Source: Paraconexibacter sp040581415
GTDB taxonomy: Bacteria > Actinomycetota > Thermoleophilia > Solirubrobacterales > Solirubrobacteraceae
Reading direction: 5' to 3'
DNA: 64,000 bases
NCBI RefSeq assembly: GCF_040581415.1
Contig: NZ_CP114014.1
Span: 3,658,001 to 3,722,000, forward strand
In this document: positions 15,238 to 23,181 of the stretch, piece after piece
Numbering within the stretch: position 1 is the first letter of the stretch
Layout: each line of letters begins with the position of its first letter
The notes under the pieces: generated by a model
What the model was told of the DNA's origin: nothing
Seen by the model: only the letters and a program-made list of their open reading frames with translations
Database searches by the model: none
Made by a program: the position numbers and the translations under genes

Positions 15238-15768
15238 TCAAGGCTGCTCGGGGCGTAGGCCGCGTTCGCGCATCTGCTCGGCGGCGCGGATGGCGTCGTC
15301 GACGAAGCGCTCGGTCAGCGCGGTGAAGCGACGCACGTCGGCCGCCGACCAGCCGCTGAGCACCTCGGCGATCATCCGGTCCCCGAGCTCGTACACCCCG
15401 CGCGCTGCGACCTCACCCGCTGGCGTCAGGTTGATGAGCGTCGCGCGCCCGTCGGAGGGGTCGGTGGACCGCTCCACCAGGCCGTCCTGCTCCAGGCGGC
15501 CCAAGATCTTGCTGACGTGCGAGGCACCCGTGCCGAGGACCTCCGAGAGCGCCTTCGGGCGCATCGACCCCCAAGCGAGCAGATGCCGCAGCGCCTGATG
15601 TGCGGGCTGGTCGAGCGTCTCCCCGCTCTTGATCAGGATCTGGCTCTGCATGGACGGCGTGTCCCAGAGCAGGATCAGCGCGCTCAGACTCGCGAGCAAG
15701 GGCGATCGGTAGGGGAAGTCGCTCGCGACGCGAGGACGGACGCCGCCTGGGGTGTTCGCTGCAGCCAT
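15238..15768 (-). CDS. MarR-family transcriptional regulator
   Basis: 176 residues, ATG 15768; TAAGGT (15781-15776) ends 7 nt upstream, suggesting a leaderless start. The winged HTH is typical of MarR (LRHLLAWGSMRPKALSEVLGTGASHVSKILGRLEQDGLVERSTDPSDGR), with the DxRxxx-like wing DPSDGRAT at about residues 106-113 and helices for dimerisation on both sides. It is the likely binder of the two related 22-bp inverted repeats at 14168-14189 and 15809-15830. It would thus control itself, both SDRs and the NTF2-like protein as one local response unit. The inducer is unknown; MarR proteins usually sense small lipophilic or phenolic compounds. Confidence 0.9.
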   Translation of the reverse strand: MAAANTPGGVRPRVASDFPYRSPLLASLSALILLWDTPSMQSQILIKSGETLDQPAHQALRHLLAWGSMRPKALSEVLGTGASHVSKILGRLEQDGLVERSTDPSDGRATLINLTPAGEVAARGVYELGDRMIAEVLSGWSAADVRRFTALTERFVDDAIRAAEQMRERGLRPEQP

Positions 15769-15808
15769 GCGGACGACCTTACGACCTCAGGGTCACTCTC
15801 GTAGAAAG

Positions 15809-15830
15809 TTATTGTCCTCCAAGACAATAT
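15809..15830. promoter_or_regulatory. Candidate MarR operator upstream of the NTF2-like gene
   Basis: An imperfect 22-bp inverted repeat, core TGTCCT-N2-AAGACA with TAT flanks, aligned base for base with 14168-14189. TTTGCTAC follows at the same side in both, giving -10 candidate TACCTT (15835-15840) with -35-like TTGTCC at 15812-15817 and a 17-bp spacer. The operator would cover the -35 to spacer region. Confidence 0.75.
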
Positions 15831-15946
15831 TTGCTACCTTCGCCGAGGCCGCTGAACGCGGAAATCACCGTGGCGGACACCGCCGAACACGGCGATCCAC
15901 GCCGGCACTGCGGCACACACTCCCCCTTAATCCGAAAGAAGGTTCA

Positions 15947-16273
15947 ATGATGGCTGCCATCACCCTGCCCGAGGCCGTGGAGCAGTTCGTGACCCGGACC
16001 AACGCTCACGACGTCGACGTGCTGCTCGCCGTGTTCGCTCCCGAGGCCACCGTCGGCGACGACGGCAAGACCTACACGACCGAGGCCGAGATCCGCGGCT
16101 GGATCCAGAGCCACCTGATCGACCCCAAGGTCGTCCTGACGCCGACCGCCTACGAGGGCGATCGCATGATCGCCTCCGGCGACGGCGATTTCCCGGGCGG
16201 CCCGCTGCCGTTCGCGTTCGACTTCGCGATCCAGGACGGGCTCATCACCCGCCTGGCGATCGAGGCCGTCTAG
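15947..16273 (+). CDS. NTF2/SnoaL-like small protein
   Basis: 108 residues from ATG 15947 (next codon also ATG), with GAAAGAAGG (15934-15942) as ribosome binding site. The sequence AVEQFVTRTNAHDVDVLLAVFAPEATVGDDGKTY has the N-terminal helix and DAF-like strand of the NTF2/SnoaL cone fold, and ends FDFAIQDGLITRLAIEAV. Members are small isomerases, dehydratases or polyketide cyclases, or ligand-binding proteins; the reaction cannot be read here. It shares a MarR-type operator with the SDR pair, so it likely acts on the same compound. Confidence 0.75.
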   Translation: MMAAITLPEAVEQFVTRTNAHDVDVLLAVFAPEATVGDDGKTYTTEAEIRGWIQSHLIDPKVVLTPTAYEGDRMIASGDGDFPGGPLPFAFDFAIQDGLITRLAIEAV

Positions 16274-16294
16274 CTCCCGTCAAACCCCGGCACC

Positions 16295-16324
16295 TCGGGC
16301 CTGCCGCTCGCTGCCGCCAGGCCC
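16295..16324 (+). terminator. Hairpin after NTF2-like gene
   Basis: CGGGCCTG (16295-16302) pairs with CAGGCCCG (16317-16324), an 8-bp perfect stem 22 nt past the stop. There is no T-run. It is between convergent genes and may serve both. Confidence 0.5.
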
Positions 16325-16427
16325 GGGAGTCGGCGACCCCGTTGCCCACGAACGGCATCCCGATCGAGACAAATCGGTTGCATCCCCCACCTCAATCCGT
16401 CGAACAGCCTGACCGCGCCCGGGTCGG

Positions 16428-16889
16428 TCATTTCAGTGCGACGCGCAGCTCACGAGCGTCTGGATCCTCGACGGGCCCGTAGCGCTTGATCGCGTACGAC
16501 CCAGCCGACACCGCGTACCCGCGGAGGGCGACGCGCAGCGCCCGGTCCAGGGCGTCGGCGTCGGGACCGTAGGCGTAAAGAACGGCTTCACCGCCACCGA
16601 ACTCGTTGCCGTCGAACTCACCGCCGGCCTTGGCGACCGCAACGAGTAGGCGGTCCTCGAGCGCGTAGACGGCCTCGCGCTCCGCCGTGGTGCCGAAGCC
16701 GCTGCCCGATAGGCGCAGGTGAGCGGTCAGCGACTGCTCGGAGCCGCTTGCCTGCGCGGGGGCCGCCGCGCTCGTTGCGATGCCGGATCCGGTCGACTCG
16801 GTGGCCGTCGTCTCGTCGCCTCCGCAGCCCGCGCCCCCGAGCAAGAGCAGCGCGAGGACCATCGACATTCCGACGGGTCTGCGGACCAT
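16428..16889 (-). CDS. Putative lipoprotein, unknown function
   Basis: 153 residues, ATG 16889. The signal peptide has lipobox LGGAGC with the lipidated Cys at about residue 22, followed by a Thr/Ser/Ala-rich spacer. The folded part (~50-153) contains an ERE..YALEDRLLVAVAKAGGEFDGNEF stretch and alternating strands (AVLYAYGPDADALDRALRVALRG), reminiscent of a small ferredoxin-like fold; this is only an impression. GAGAAT (16902-16897) ends 7 nt before the start, so the mRNA may be leaderless. It would be anchored on the outer face of the membrane. No partner gene is evident. Confidence 0.65.
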   Translation of the reverse strand: MVRRPVGMSMVLALLLLGGAGCGGDETTATESTGSGIATSAAAPAQASGSEQSLTAHLRLSGSGFGTTAEREAVYALEDRLLVAVAKAGGEFDGNEFGGGEAVLYAYGPDADALDRALRVALRGYAVSAGSYAIKRYGPVEDPDARELRVALK

Positions 16890-17014
16890 GACGGAGATTC
16901 TCGCAGCGGGCCCGACTCCGGACCGGCTCTCAGTGGGCTCCCGACCTCGGGCGCTGCGATCGCGTCCACGTCAGAGGCCAGTCGGACGCCGGCAACGGCC
17001 CGCCCGGGCCGCGG

Positions 17015-18013
17015 TCAGACGCTGCCTCCCGGGTACTGGGTGAGGAGCAGCTGACGGCGGGGGTCGCGCTGATCGACGCAGAGCGTGGCCTCCTCCGCGT
17101 ACTCATAGCGCAGACCGCCGGTTGCCGGCTTGCACTCGAGGTCCGCGCCCGGGCAGTCGCCGGGGTCGCAGTCGTCGCGGCGGGCGAGGAAGTCGAGGGC
17201 CTCGGCGCAGGTGACGGCCGCGGTGACGTTGACCTCCTGGACGTGATCCGAGGAGTTCGCGCAGCGCCGGTAGCGCGTGATCTCGGCGATCGTCCCGGTC
17301 GTCTTGGTGGGGTCGCCGGTCGCGGCCGTGCAGCGGACATCCGGGACCGGAGCGAGCGTGCCCACCGTGATCGGGACGCACTTCAGACCTGCCCGCGTGC
17401 AGCCTGCCGCCGGACAGGCCTTGCGCAGCAACTCGCGGCTCGCGTCGTGGGCGGCGCCGCAGCCGAGGCCGCGCGTGCGCACGAACCAGAAGCTCTCGAC
17501 GCTGAAGCTGCCGAGCGCCAGGCGCTCGCATTCGACCGTCCGGCCGGCCTTCGGCAGCTGCCGTCCGGTCAGCGGGATCGAGAAGCCGAACCGGCGCTCG
17601 TCGCCGTTCGTGCAGGTGACGAAGCCGCTCCCGGTCGCCCGGGTGGGGGTGATTCGCCCCCGGACGCGGTAGCCGTTGTCCGCGTCCACGCGGAACGTGT
17701 TGAACGAGCCGTCCGCCTTCAGCCGGGCGATCTCCAGGCGCGTCTCCGGTACGTGCGCGCAGGGTCCGGCGCCGGCGAGCACGAACGTCGACGCCCGCGT
17801 GACCTCCAGGCCGTCGCTCGTCAGCGCGATCCGCACGCGACACGTCCGGGCGCACTGCTTCGCAGACACGCCGTCGATCTTGGGGACGCCCGCGTAGATA
17901 CCGCCGGGATTGCCGGGCACCTTGGCCGGGGTCAGGGCGGAGGCGGACGACGTGACGAGGAGCGCTGCGGCGAGCAGCGTGACGAGCAGCCCGAGCGGGC
18001 GGAGGGTGCGCAT
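17015..18013 (-). CDS. Secreted Cys-rich protein, unknown function
   Basis: 332 residues from ATG 18013, which directly begins a Sec signal peptide (MRTLRPLGLLVTLLAAALLV, Ala-X-Ala near SASA); a GTG at 18034 is less likely. GACGAT ends 6 nt upstream. The mature protein has many paired Cys (QCARTCRVRI, GPCAHVPE, FVTCTNGDE, KACPAAGCTRAGLKC, DDCDPGDCPGADLEC), which suggests a disulfide-stabilised extracellular protein. The C-terminal half has short repeats of two Cys separated by 4-5 residues. I recognise no family. Confidence 0.6.
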   Translation of the reverse strand: MRTLRPLGLLVTLLAAALLVTSSASALTPAKVPGNPGGIYAGVPKIDGVSAKQCARTCRVRIALTSDGLEVTRASTFVLAGAGPCAHVPETRLEIARLKADGSFNTFRVDADNGYRVRGRITPTRATGSGFVTCTNGDERRFGFSIPLTGRQLPKAGRTVECERLALGSFSVESFWFVRTRGLGCGAAHDASRELLRKACPAAGCTRAGLKCVPITVGTLAPVPDVRCTAATGDPTKTTGTIAEITRYRRCANSSDHVQEVNVTAAVTCAEALDFLARRDDCDPGDCPGADLECKPATGGLRYEYAEEATLCVDQRDPRRQLLLTQYPGGSV

Positions 18014-18123
18014 GGGAGCATCGTCCTGCTGCACGGCGAGCGCGGCATCGGGGTCAGGACCCCCGACTTTGCCCGGTGCGGCGAGCGATCAGCGGCCGCT
18101 CGGCCTCTTCGGAAGGAGGTACC

Positions 18124-18285
18124 ATGCGCCTCGCACCCCGGCAACGCCGAGCGGGAGGCCGGTCGTCCCTCCGAGGCTGCGAGGGAGCGCGAGCCCCGGA
18201 GGCTCGACATGAGGTCGAACACCGCGAGAGAGAGGAGCGGTGGACCGGTCCGTCCATCCTAGGCGCCGTCGTACATCCTGTCTAG
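18124..18285 (+). CDS. Possible small ORF with consensus ribosome binding site
   Basis: 53 residues (MRLAPRQRRAGGRSSLRGC...). The only positive signal is the sequence GGAAGGAGGTACC immediately before ATG 18124, a full anti-SD match that is rare by chance in this GC-rich DNA. The composition (Arg/Glu/Gly) resembles chance translation, and the spacing of 4 nt is short. It could be a leader peptide for the small ORF that starts 6 nt after its stop. Confidence 0.25.
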   Translation: MRLAPRQRRAGGRSSLRGCEGARAPEARHEVEHREREERWTGPSILGAVVHPV

Positions 18286-18290
18286 CCACA

Positions 18291-18389
18291 ATGTCCCAGC
18301 CGGTCAAGCTTGCGACGCGGCTGCTCGCCGACGGGCTCGGCGAACCGGCGCCGGACGGTACCGCCGAGTACTACATCGGCAACCGCTGA
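18291..18389 (+). CDS. Possible 32-residue small protein
   Basis: ATG 18291 to TGA 18387-18389, MSQPVKLATRLLADGLGEP and ending EYYIGNR. Third codon positions are almost all G or C, as in real genes here, and the composition is protein-like, with an amphipathic helix then a polar tail. There is no ribosome binding site of its own. It follows the 53-codon frame with a 5-nt gap. No homologue is recognised. Confidence 0.35.
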   Translation: MSQPVKLATRLLADGLGEPAPDGTAEYYIGNR

Positions 18390-18432
18390 CGGTCGCGACG
18401 AGACGTCGCGGCGTCCGTCCGCTGGGCCTGGG

Positions 18433-18795
18433 TCAGGAGGCGAGCGCTCGCGCGCTGAGCGCCATGCAACCCGCGGACGCGGCGGCCATCAGCGTCGCGG
18501 CCGGCTTCGACATCCGTCCCTGCCGCACCGCCAGCGTCGTTGCCGCGAGGTCGAGCGCGTCGCAGGCGATCGCGACCCTGAGGGCCCGGTTGCGCGCGGG
18601 GTGTGTTCCCTCGAGTGCCCCTGCGGCCAGGACGAGGTCCCGAGCGCCGCCGAGCCGCAGCAGGAACGGGGCGTTCGTCTCGCCGCCCAACCCGAGGCCG
18701 AACAGGCGACCGGCGGTCACGGGCATCGTCCATGAGGCGACGCCGATCGCCGCCCTGGCCGCCGCTATGTCCCGCACCTGCCTGCTCCGCCGCAT
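18433..18795 (-). CDS. Small hydrophobic membrane protein, unknown
   Basis: 120 residues from ATG 18795. This start is preferred over GTG 18810 because TACGGT (18807-18802) ends exactly 6 nt upstream. The sequence is Ala/Leu/Gly-rich with likely helices at about 8-30 (AARAAIGVASWTMPVTAGRLFG), 45-62 (GGARDLVLAAGAL), 70-90 and 98-115. It resembles small membrane proteins annotated only as hypothetical in actinobacteria. No catalytic motif is visible. Confidence 0.6.
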   Translation of the reverse strand: MRRSRQVRDIAAARAAIGVASWTMPVTAGRLFGLGLGGETNAPFLLRLGGARDLVLAAGALEGTHPARNRALRVAIACDALDLAATTLAVRQGRMSKPAATLMAAASAGCMALSARALAS

Positions 18796-18882
18796 GGGCT
18801 GACCGTACACGGCGGAACCGGGTGGGGACGTCAGTGTGAGGTCAGCACACCCGGAGGCTCCAGACGGAGCCCCGGGGGTCGT

Positions 18883-19089
18883 TCAGCTCGTCCGCAGCTC
18901 GAGGCGGTCGGGACGGTCGAGCGACGTGTCGTCGGCGTCCACGGTCTCCCAGACCTCACGGCCCTCGGCGCGGGCCCGGTCGATCTCCTCGCGGCGCTGC
19001 CGCTTGCGCATCTCCTTGACCGCCTTGCGCTCGGAGACCTTGGTCTCACGGCTCATCTTCGCGAACGTCGTCTTCTGCCTGCCGGCCAT
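18883..19089 (-). CDS. Small basic helical protein, unknown
   Basis: 68 residues, ATG 19089, with GAGGAG 7-8 nt upstream. MAGRQKTTFAKMSRETKVSERKAVKEMRKRQRREEIDRARAEG is a long, highly charged helix, ending in an acidic tail (WETVDADDTSLDRP). It may bind nucleic acid or ribosomes through the basic part; this is inference only. An orphan hairpin (19142-19166) lies upstream. Confidence 0.6.
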   Translation of the reverse strand: MAGRQKTTFAKMSRETKVSERKAVKEMRKRQRREEIDRARAEGREVWETVDADDTSLDRPDRLELRTS

Positions 19090-19440
19090 CCGGTGCTCCT
19101 CGAGTCGTGCGGCTCGCCCTGCGGCGGCCTGTGAAGGAAGAAGAAGCCCTGCTCGCGCGGGCTTCTCGCGGGCGCGTCCATGAGCCGGCCTCGGGGGCGG
19201 CAGGACGCGCGGCGCTCTCCTCTACCGTAGCGGCTCGTCCGGGCGTGATGTTTCGCGCCGACCGGGCCCGCGTCGCCGCGGCGGTCGTCACGCCTCGCGC
19301 GGGGCGAGCTCGGCGGCGTCCTCGAGCGACGTCGTGGTGGTGTGAGCCGGCGGCACAGGTGCTTGCGCTCGTGTGCGGGCACATATGGTCCGATAGAGAG
19401 GTTCAGAGCGTCCGTGGGTCAGTGAGAGGGAGAGGTCGGG
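19090..19440. other. Divergent intergenic region with orphan hairpin
   Basis: 351 bp between the small basic gene (minus) and the beta-lactamase-like gene (plus). It contains the hairpin 19142-19166 and, just before ATG 19441, GGGAGAGG. Frames crossing it look non-coding. Nothing else was recognised. Confidence 0.5.
19142..19166 (-). terminator. Orphan terminator-like hairpin
   Basis: AGAAGCCC (19142-19149) pairs with GGGCTTCT (19159-19166). On the minus strand the stem is followed by a pyrimidine-rich TCTTCCTTC tract. No gene is evident upstream of it on that strand, so it may end a short untranslated RNA. Confidence 0.4.
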
Positions 19441-21003
19441 ATGACGGCTGCAGCGAGGAGGCGCGCCCGCACGGCGTGGGGAACGTGGGCCGGCGTGCTC
19501 GCCGGCGGGGCGCTGCTGCTGTGCGCGCCGTCCGCCGCCGTCGCCGCGAAGACCTGCGGCGAGCCGACCGGTTCGAGCTGGCAGCGCGCGACCGCGGCCG
19601 AGGCCGGCATGGACGCGAAGAAGCTGCAGGCGGCCGTGGACAACGCGATGCAGGACAGCGCGATCGCGTTCCGCGTCTACCGGCACGGCTGCCTCGTCGC
19701 GGAGAGCCGGTCCGCGCCGGAGGGCACGAAGCTGCAGACGCAGAGCTGGTCGATGGCCAAGGGCGTCTCCTCGGTGGCGTTCGGGCGGGCGTGGACGCTC
19801 GGCCTCATCAGCCCGGAGGACCCGCTGGGATCGCTGATGCCGCAGGCGGACGAGGCCCACGGGAAGCTGACGCTGCGCAGCCTGCTGTCGATGACCGCGG
19901 GCAACACCCAGGCGCTGGCGCACGACTTCAACATCCTGATGCGCGACCGGATCCAGGACGGCCTGACCGTCCCGCTGATCCACCCGCAGGGCGAGTACTG
20001 GAACTACTGGCAGACGGCCCCTCCGCTCGTGGATGCCGCGGTCGGGCGCGCCGCCGGCGAGGACTTCCAGCGGTTCTTCCAACGCGAGCTGCTGACCCCA
20101 CTCGGCATCGAGCCGGGGACGTGGAACTGGGGTCGCGACCTCGCCGGGAACACCCAGGGCTTCTTCAGCCTGTTCATGACGCCGGACGACTACGGGCGCT
20201 TCGGCGACCTCATGCGCCGCGGCGGCGTCTGGCGTGGCCGGCGGCTGCTCTCCGAGCAGTACATGCGCGAGGCGGTCACGCCGACCGCCGCCTACGGGTG
20301 CTACGGATGGTTCCTCTGGCTGCACTCGTCGGCCGCCTGCGACGGACGCGGCGAGTCCAACCTCAAGGGCTGGGACCCCGGGTTCTTCGAGTTCAACGGC
20401 GCGCTGAACCAGCTCATCGGCGTCTTCCCGCAGACGGACGTGGTCGTCGTCCGCGTCGCGACGATCCCGTCGGCCAACTCCCGCGAGATCTACCGGAAGG
20501 CGCTCGCGGCGGTCACCGACCAGGAGGTCCCGCTGCCGAAGCTGGGCCGCGATCCGAAGCACCCGCCGTTCCGGCAGACCGCGGCGCGGGAGACCCTCGA
20601 GGCCGAGCTCAGCGGCGTCGTGCAGCCGCAGCTCGCGCCGGCCGGCCCTGCCCGTGCCCGCGCGGCGATCGTGCAGCCGGGCACCCGGCGCGCCGACCGC
20701 AAGGGCCGGATCGCTGTCGGCGTCGCCTGCCCGCCGCGGCTGCCCAGCACGCAGCCGTCGTGCAGCGGCACCCTCACGGTCTCCGGCGGGCTCGCCCGCA
20801 CGTACGACGTCGCGGCCGGAAGGACCGGGCAGCTCCGCGTCCGGCTGACCAGCGCGACCTTGCGCAAGCTGCGCACGAATGGCCGCGCGACGCTCGGCGT
20901 CACTGCGACGACGGCCGCCTCTGGCACCACGACCACCGGCCGCGGCGAGGTCGTCGCGCTGCGCCACCGGCCTGCGAAGTCCGCCACTGCCGCGCCGCGT
21001 TAG
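19441..21003 (+). CDS. Exported serine beta-lactamase-like hydrolase with Ig-like tail
   Basis: 520 residues, ATG 19441 with GGGAGAGG upstream. The signal peptide runs to about residue 36 (AAVAA). The beta-lactamase/class C-like fold has SMAK at 104-107 (nucleophile Ser104, Lys107), a Y-x-N-type segment EYWNYW near 185, and LRSLLSMTAGN, typical of the family-S12 esterase/DD-peptidase group. Beyond ~residue 415 a separate tail (VGVACPPRLP..CSGTLTVSG..TLRKLRTNGRATLGVT) forms an Ig-like domain seen on other secreted proteins of this lineage. It likely acts on an extracellular ester or peptide; true beta-lactam resistance is not implied. A long antisense open frame here is a shadow. Confidence 0.85.
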   Translation: MTAAARRRARTAWGTWAGVLAGGALLLCAPSAAVAAKTCGEPTGSSWQRATAAEAGMDAKKLQAAVDNAMQDSAIAFRVYRHGCLVAESRSAPEGTKLQTQSWSMAKGVSSVAFGRAWTLGLISPEDPLGSLMPQADEAHGKLTLRSLLSMTAGNTQALAHDFNILMRDRIQDGLTVPLIHPQGEYWNYWQTAPPLVDAAVGRAAGEDFQRFFQRELLTPLGIEPGTWNWGRDLAGNTQGFFSLFMTPDDYGRFGDLMRRGGVWRGRRLLSEQYMREAVTPTAAYGCYGWFLWLHSSAACDGRGESNLKGWDPGFFEFNGALNQLIGVFPQTDVVVVRVATIPSANSREIYRKALAAVTDQEVPLPKLGRDPKHPPFRQTAARETLEAELSGVVQPQLAPAGPARARAAIVQPGTRRADRKGRIAVGVACPPRLPSTQPSCSGTLTVSGGLARTYDVAAGRTGQLRVRLTSATLRKLRTNGRATLGVTATTAASGTTTTGRGEVVALRHRPAKSATAAPR

Positions 21004-21037
21004 CGGGCCTTTCCAGCGAGCATCGCGCGTCCACTGC

Positions 21038-22324
21038 CTAGACGTCGTCCGTCGACAGGACCAGCAGCGCGATGTCGTCGCGGATCGTCTGCGACCCGGC
21101 CGCTGTGGCCATCAGCGCATCGGCGATCGCCTCGGCGCCGCCGTCCGTCCGGCACACGATCGGGACCAGGTCCTCGGTCTCCAGCTGCTGATCCGGCGCC
21201 TGCGCGTCGAGCAGCCCGTCGCTGTGCAGCACCAGCGTCGACCCGGTCGGGAGGTGCGTCCGCTGCGGCACGTACGGCGACTGCTCCCTGCTCCAGATCA
21301 GACCCCCGCGGCGGTCCAGCACCACGGGGTCGTGGTCCGGGCCGCAGGCGATGCTCGCCGGGTGACCGGCGTGTGCGGCGGTGAGCTCGAAGCCGCCGAG
21401 GGCCGGCGTCAGTCGGACGAGGGCCATGGTGAGGAACTCGTGGTCGGCGAACGGGCTGGGCTGCTGGCCGATGACCTCGCGCAGGTGCGTGAGCAGCGCT
21501 GCGGGATCGGAGGTGTGGACGGCGCGGGAGCGGAGCGCCCAGCGCGCCATCGCGGTGGCGGCCGCCGCCTTCGGGCCCTTCCCGCAGACGTCCCCGACCA
21601 GAGCCAGGTAGGACCCGTCCCCGGCGACGAAGACGTCGTAGAAGTCGCCGCCCACGGTCGCGCGGTCGTCCGCGGCCTGGTAGCGGGCTGCGATCGAGAC
21701 CCCGGGGATCGACGCCAGGACGGTCGGCAGCAGCGAGGTCTGCAGCAGCTCGGTGACCCCGCGCTCGGCGAGCAGCTCGTGCTCGAGCACGGCCGAGCGC
21801 TCGGCCCGGAGCGCGTCGACCTCGGCCTGGGCCTGCGTCCGTGCGATCGAGGCCGCGGCGGCCTCGGCCAGCGTCTCGAGGACCTCGGCGTCGCGCGGCG
21901 TCCATTGCCGCTGGGTGCTGTCCACCACGCAGAACGAGCCGAGGGCCTCGCCGCCCGGTCCACGGAGCGTCGCCCCCGCCCAGGCCCCCACGCCCATCTG
22001 CTCGATCGACGGGTTGGCGCAGGTGAGCGGGTGCCCGGCCGCGTCGTCGATCATGAGCGTGCCCGGCTCGGCGATCACGTACTGGCAGAAGCTCTCCCGC
22101 ACGGTGTTCTCGCGCGGTGCCTCCTTGGGCAGACCGATCGCCGACTTCCAGAACGAGCGTGTGTCGTCGACCAGCGTCACGAACGCGAACGGGGCGTCGA
22201 GCAGCGAGGCGGCAAGCCGCGCGAGGCGGTCGAGGCCATCGTCCGGCGGGGTGTCGAGCAGCCCGGTCTGGGCCACGGCGCGCAGCCGCGACGGATCGAG
22301 GATCTCGGGGGGCAGGGCGCTCAC
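21038..22324 (-). CDS. GAF-domain PP2C/SpoIIE-type serine phosphatase
   Basis: 428 residues from GTG 22324, supported by TAGATT (22337-22332) ending 7 nt upstream; a longer frame would overlap the divergent gene at 22430. A GAF domain covers ~20-165 (LARLAASLLDAPFAFVTLVDD..FWKSAIGLP, SFCQYVI, GSFCVVDSTQRQWT), then a short coiled helix. The SpoIIE/PP2C domain covers ~200-428 (VGGDFYDVFV, LVGDVCGKGPKAA, HAGHPASI, LHSDGLLDA, DDIALLVL), with metal-binding Asp residues intact. Such proteins dephosphorylate anti-sigma-factor antagonists in response to a GAF ligand. No anti-sigma pair is adjacent; the RsbW-like protein at 31244 is distant. Confidence 0.88.
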   Translation of the reverse strand: MSALPPEILDPSRLRAVAQTGLLDTPPDDGLDRLARLAASLLDAPFAFVTLVDDTRSFWKSAIGLPKEAPRENTVRESFCQYVIAEPGTLMIDDAAGHPLTCANPSIEQMGVGAWAGATLRGPGGEALGSFCVVDSTQRQWTPRDAEVLETLAEAAAASIARTQAQAEVDALRAERSAVLEHELLAERGVTELLQTSLLPTVLASIPGVSIAARYQAADDRATVGGDFYDVFVAGDGSYLALVGDVCGKGPKAAAATAMARWALRSRAVHTSDPAALLTHLREVIGQQPSPFADHEFLTMALVRLTPALGGFELTAAHAGHPASIACGPDHDPVVLDRRGGLIWSREQSPYVPQRTHLPTGSTLVLHSDGLLDAQAPDQQLETEDLVPIVCRTDGGAEAIADALMATAAGSQTIRDDIALLVLSTDDV

Positions 22325-22429
22325 GCCACCAAATCTACGAGTCGGTCGTGTCGACGGGGAAAAACTGCCGGGGAGACTCGCCGGCCACGCACGATCGTCG
22401 GACGTCGGGCAAGCTCGACCCTCACGCCC

Positions 22430-22918
22430 ATGACCCGCCTCGCGATCATCTCCGACACCCACATGCCGCGCGGCGACCGCCGGTTACCGGACGCCTGCGT
22501 CACGGCAATCCGATCGGCCGACCTCCTGCTGCACGCCGGGGACATCGCCGACGTCCCGACGCTGGACGCGATCGTCGGGCTCGGTCCGCCGGTGCACGCG
22601 GTGCACGGCAACGTCGACGACCACGCGGTCCGCGCGCGGCTGCCTGCGGAGCTGCAGATCACCGTCGACGGCGTCCGAGTCGCGATGGTCCACGACGCCG
22701 GGCCGCGCACCGGTCGCCTGCTGCGGCTACGCCGGCGCTTCCCGCAGGCCGACGTCGTCGTCTTCGGCCACTCGCACCTGCCCCTCCACGAGAACCAGGA
22801 CGGGTTCACGATCTTCAACCCCGGCAGCCCGACCGAGCGCCGCCGTGCGCCCGCTCACACCATGGGGATCGGGGAGACCGGTGCGGGCGTGATCAGCCTG
22901 CGCCTCATCACGGTCTGA
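22430..22918 (+). CDS. YfcE/MJ0936-type metallophosphoesterase
   Basis: 162 residues from ATG 22430; the open frame upstream is a shadow of the phosphatase gene. The dinuclear metal motifs are all present: SDTHMP (Asp/His), HAGDIAD, HGNVDDH, and VFGHSHLP with a C-terminal NPGSPTERR. The length and motifs match the YfcE/MJ0936 phosphodiesterase family, usually Mn/Ni-dependent and cytoplasmic. The physiological substrate is not known for the family in general. It is divergent from the GAF-SpoIIE phosphatase. Confidence 0.88.
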   Translation: MTRLAIISDTHMPRGDRRLPDACVTAIRSADLLLHAGDIADVPTLDAIVGLGPPVHAVHGNVDDHAVRARLPAELQITVDGVRVAMVHDAGPRTGRLLRLRRRFPQADVVVFGHSHLPLHENQDGFTIFNPGSPTERRRAPAHTMGIGETGAGVISLRLITV

Positions 22919-22935
22919 CCGGCGCGCGACGACGC

Positions 22936-23181
22936 TCACGCCTCCACGGCCACCCGACCGGACGGCACCGCAGGCTCGTCCGGGGTCCACTCGAGCAGGT
23001 CACCGGGCTGGCACTCGAGCACCCTGCACATCGCCTCCAGGGTGCTGAACCGCACGGCCTTCGCGCGACCGTTCTTGAGCACCGCCACGTTGGCGGGGGT
23101 CAGTCCGACGCGCTCGGCGAACTCGCCGACGCTCATCTTGCGCCGTGCCAGCTCGACGTCGATCCGCACCACGATCGGCAT
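22936..23181 (-). CDS. Xre/YozG-type HTH regulator
   Basis: 81 residues from ATG 23181, overlapping the stop of the DUF2975 gene as ATGA. The HTH is IDVELARRKMSVGEFAERVGLTPANVAVLKNGRAKAVRFSTLEAMCRVLECQPGDLLEW, the short Cro/CI type that is regularly encoded after DUF2975 membrane proteins. It likely represses its own operon at the inverted repeat 23683-23701. It has no sensory domain of its own, so the membrane partner may transmit the signal. The frame continues upstream, but the ATGA junction fixes the start. Confidence 0.88.
   Translation of the reverse strand: MPIVVRIDVELARRKMSVGEFAERVGLTPANVAVLKNGRAKAVRFSTLEAMCRVLECQPGDLLEWTPDEPAVPSGRVAVEA

Larger units (their letters stand above)
18014..18432. 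other. Gap region with two possible small ORFs only
   Basis: About 420 bp between minus-strand genes. It holds a hairpin CGGGGTC/GACCCCCG near 18048-18066, a perfect AAGGAGGT followed by ATG 18124 opening a 53-codon Arg-rich frame, and a 32-codon frame at 18291-18389. No known RNA motif was recognised. Confidence 0.4.

Noticed and set aside
19288..20967. A 559-residue minus-strand frame
   Set aside because: It is antisense to the beta-lactamase-like gene, whose translation shows SMAK and signal peptide; the minus frame is Arg/Gly/Ala-rich and has no domain.
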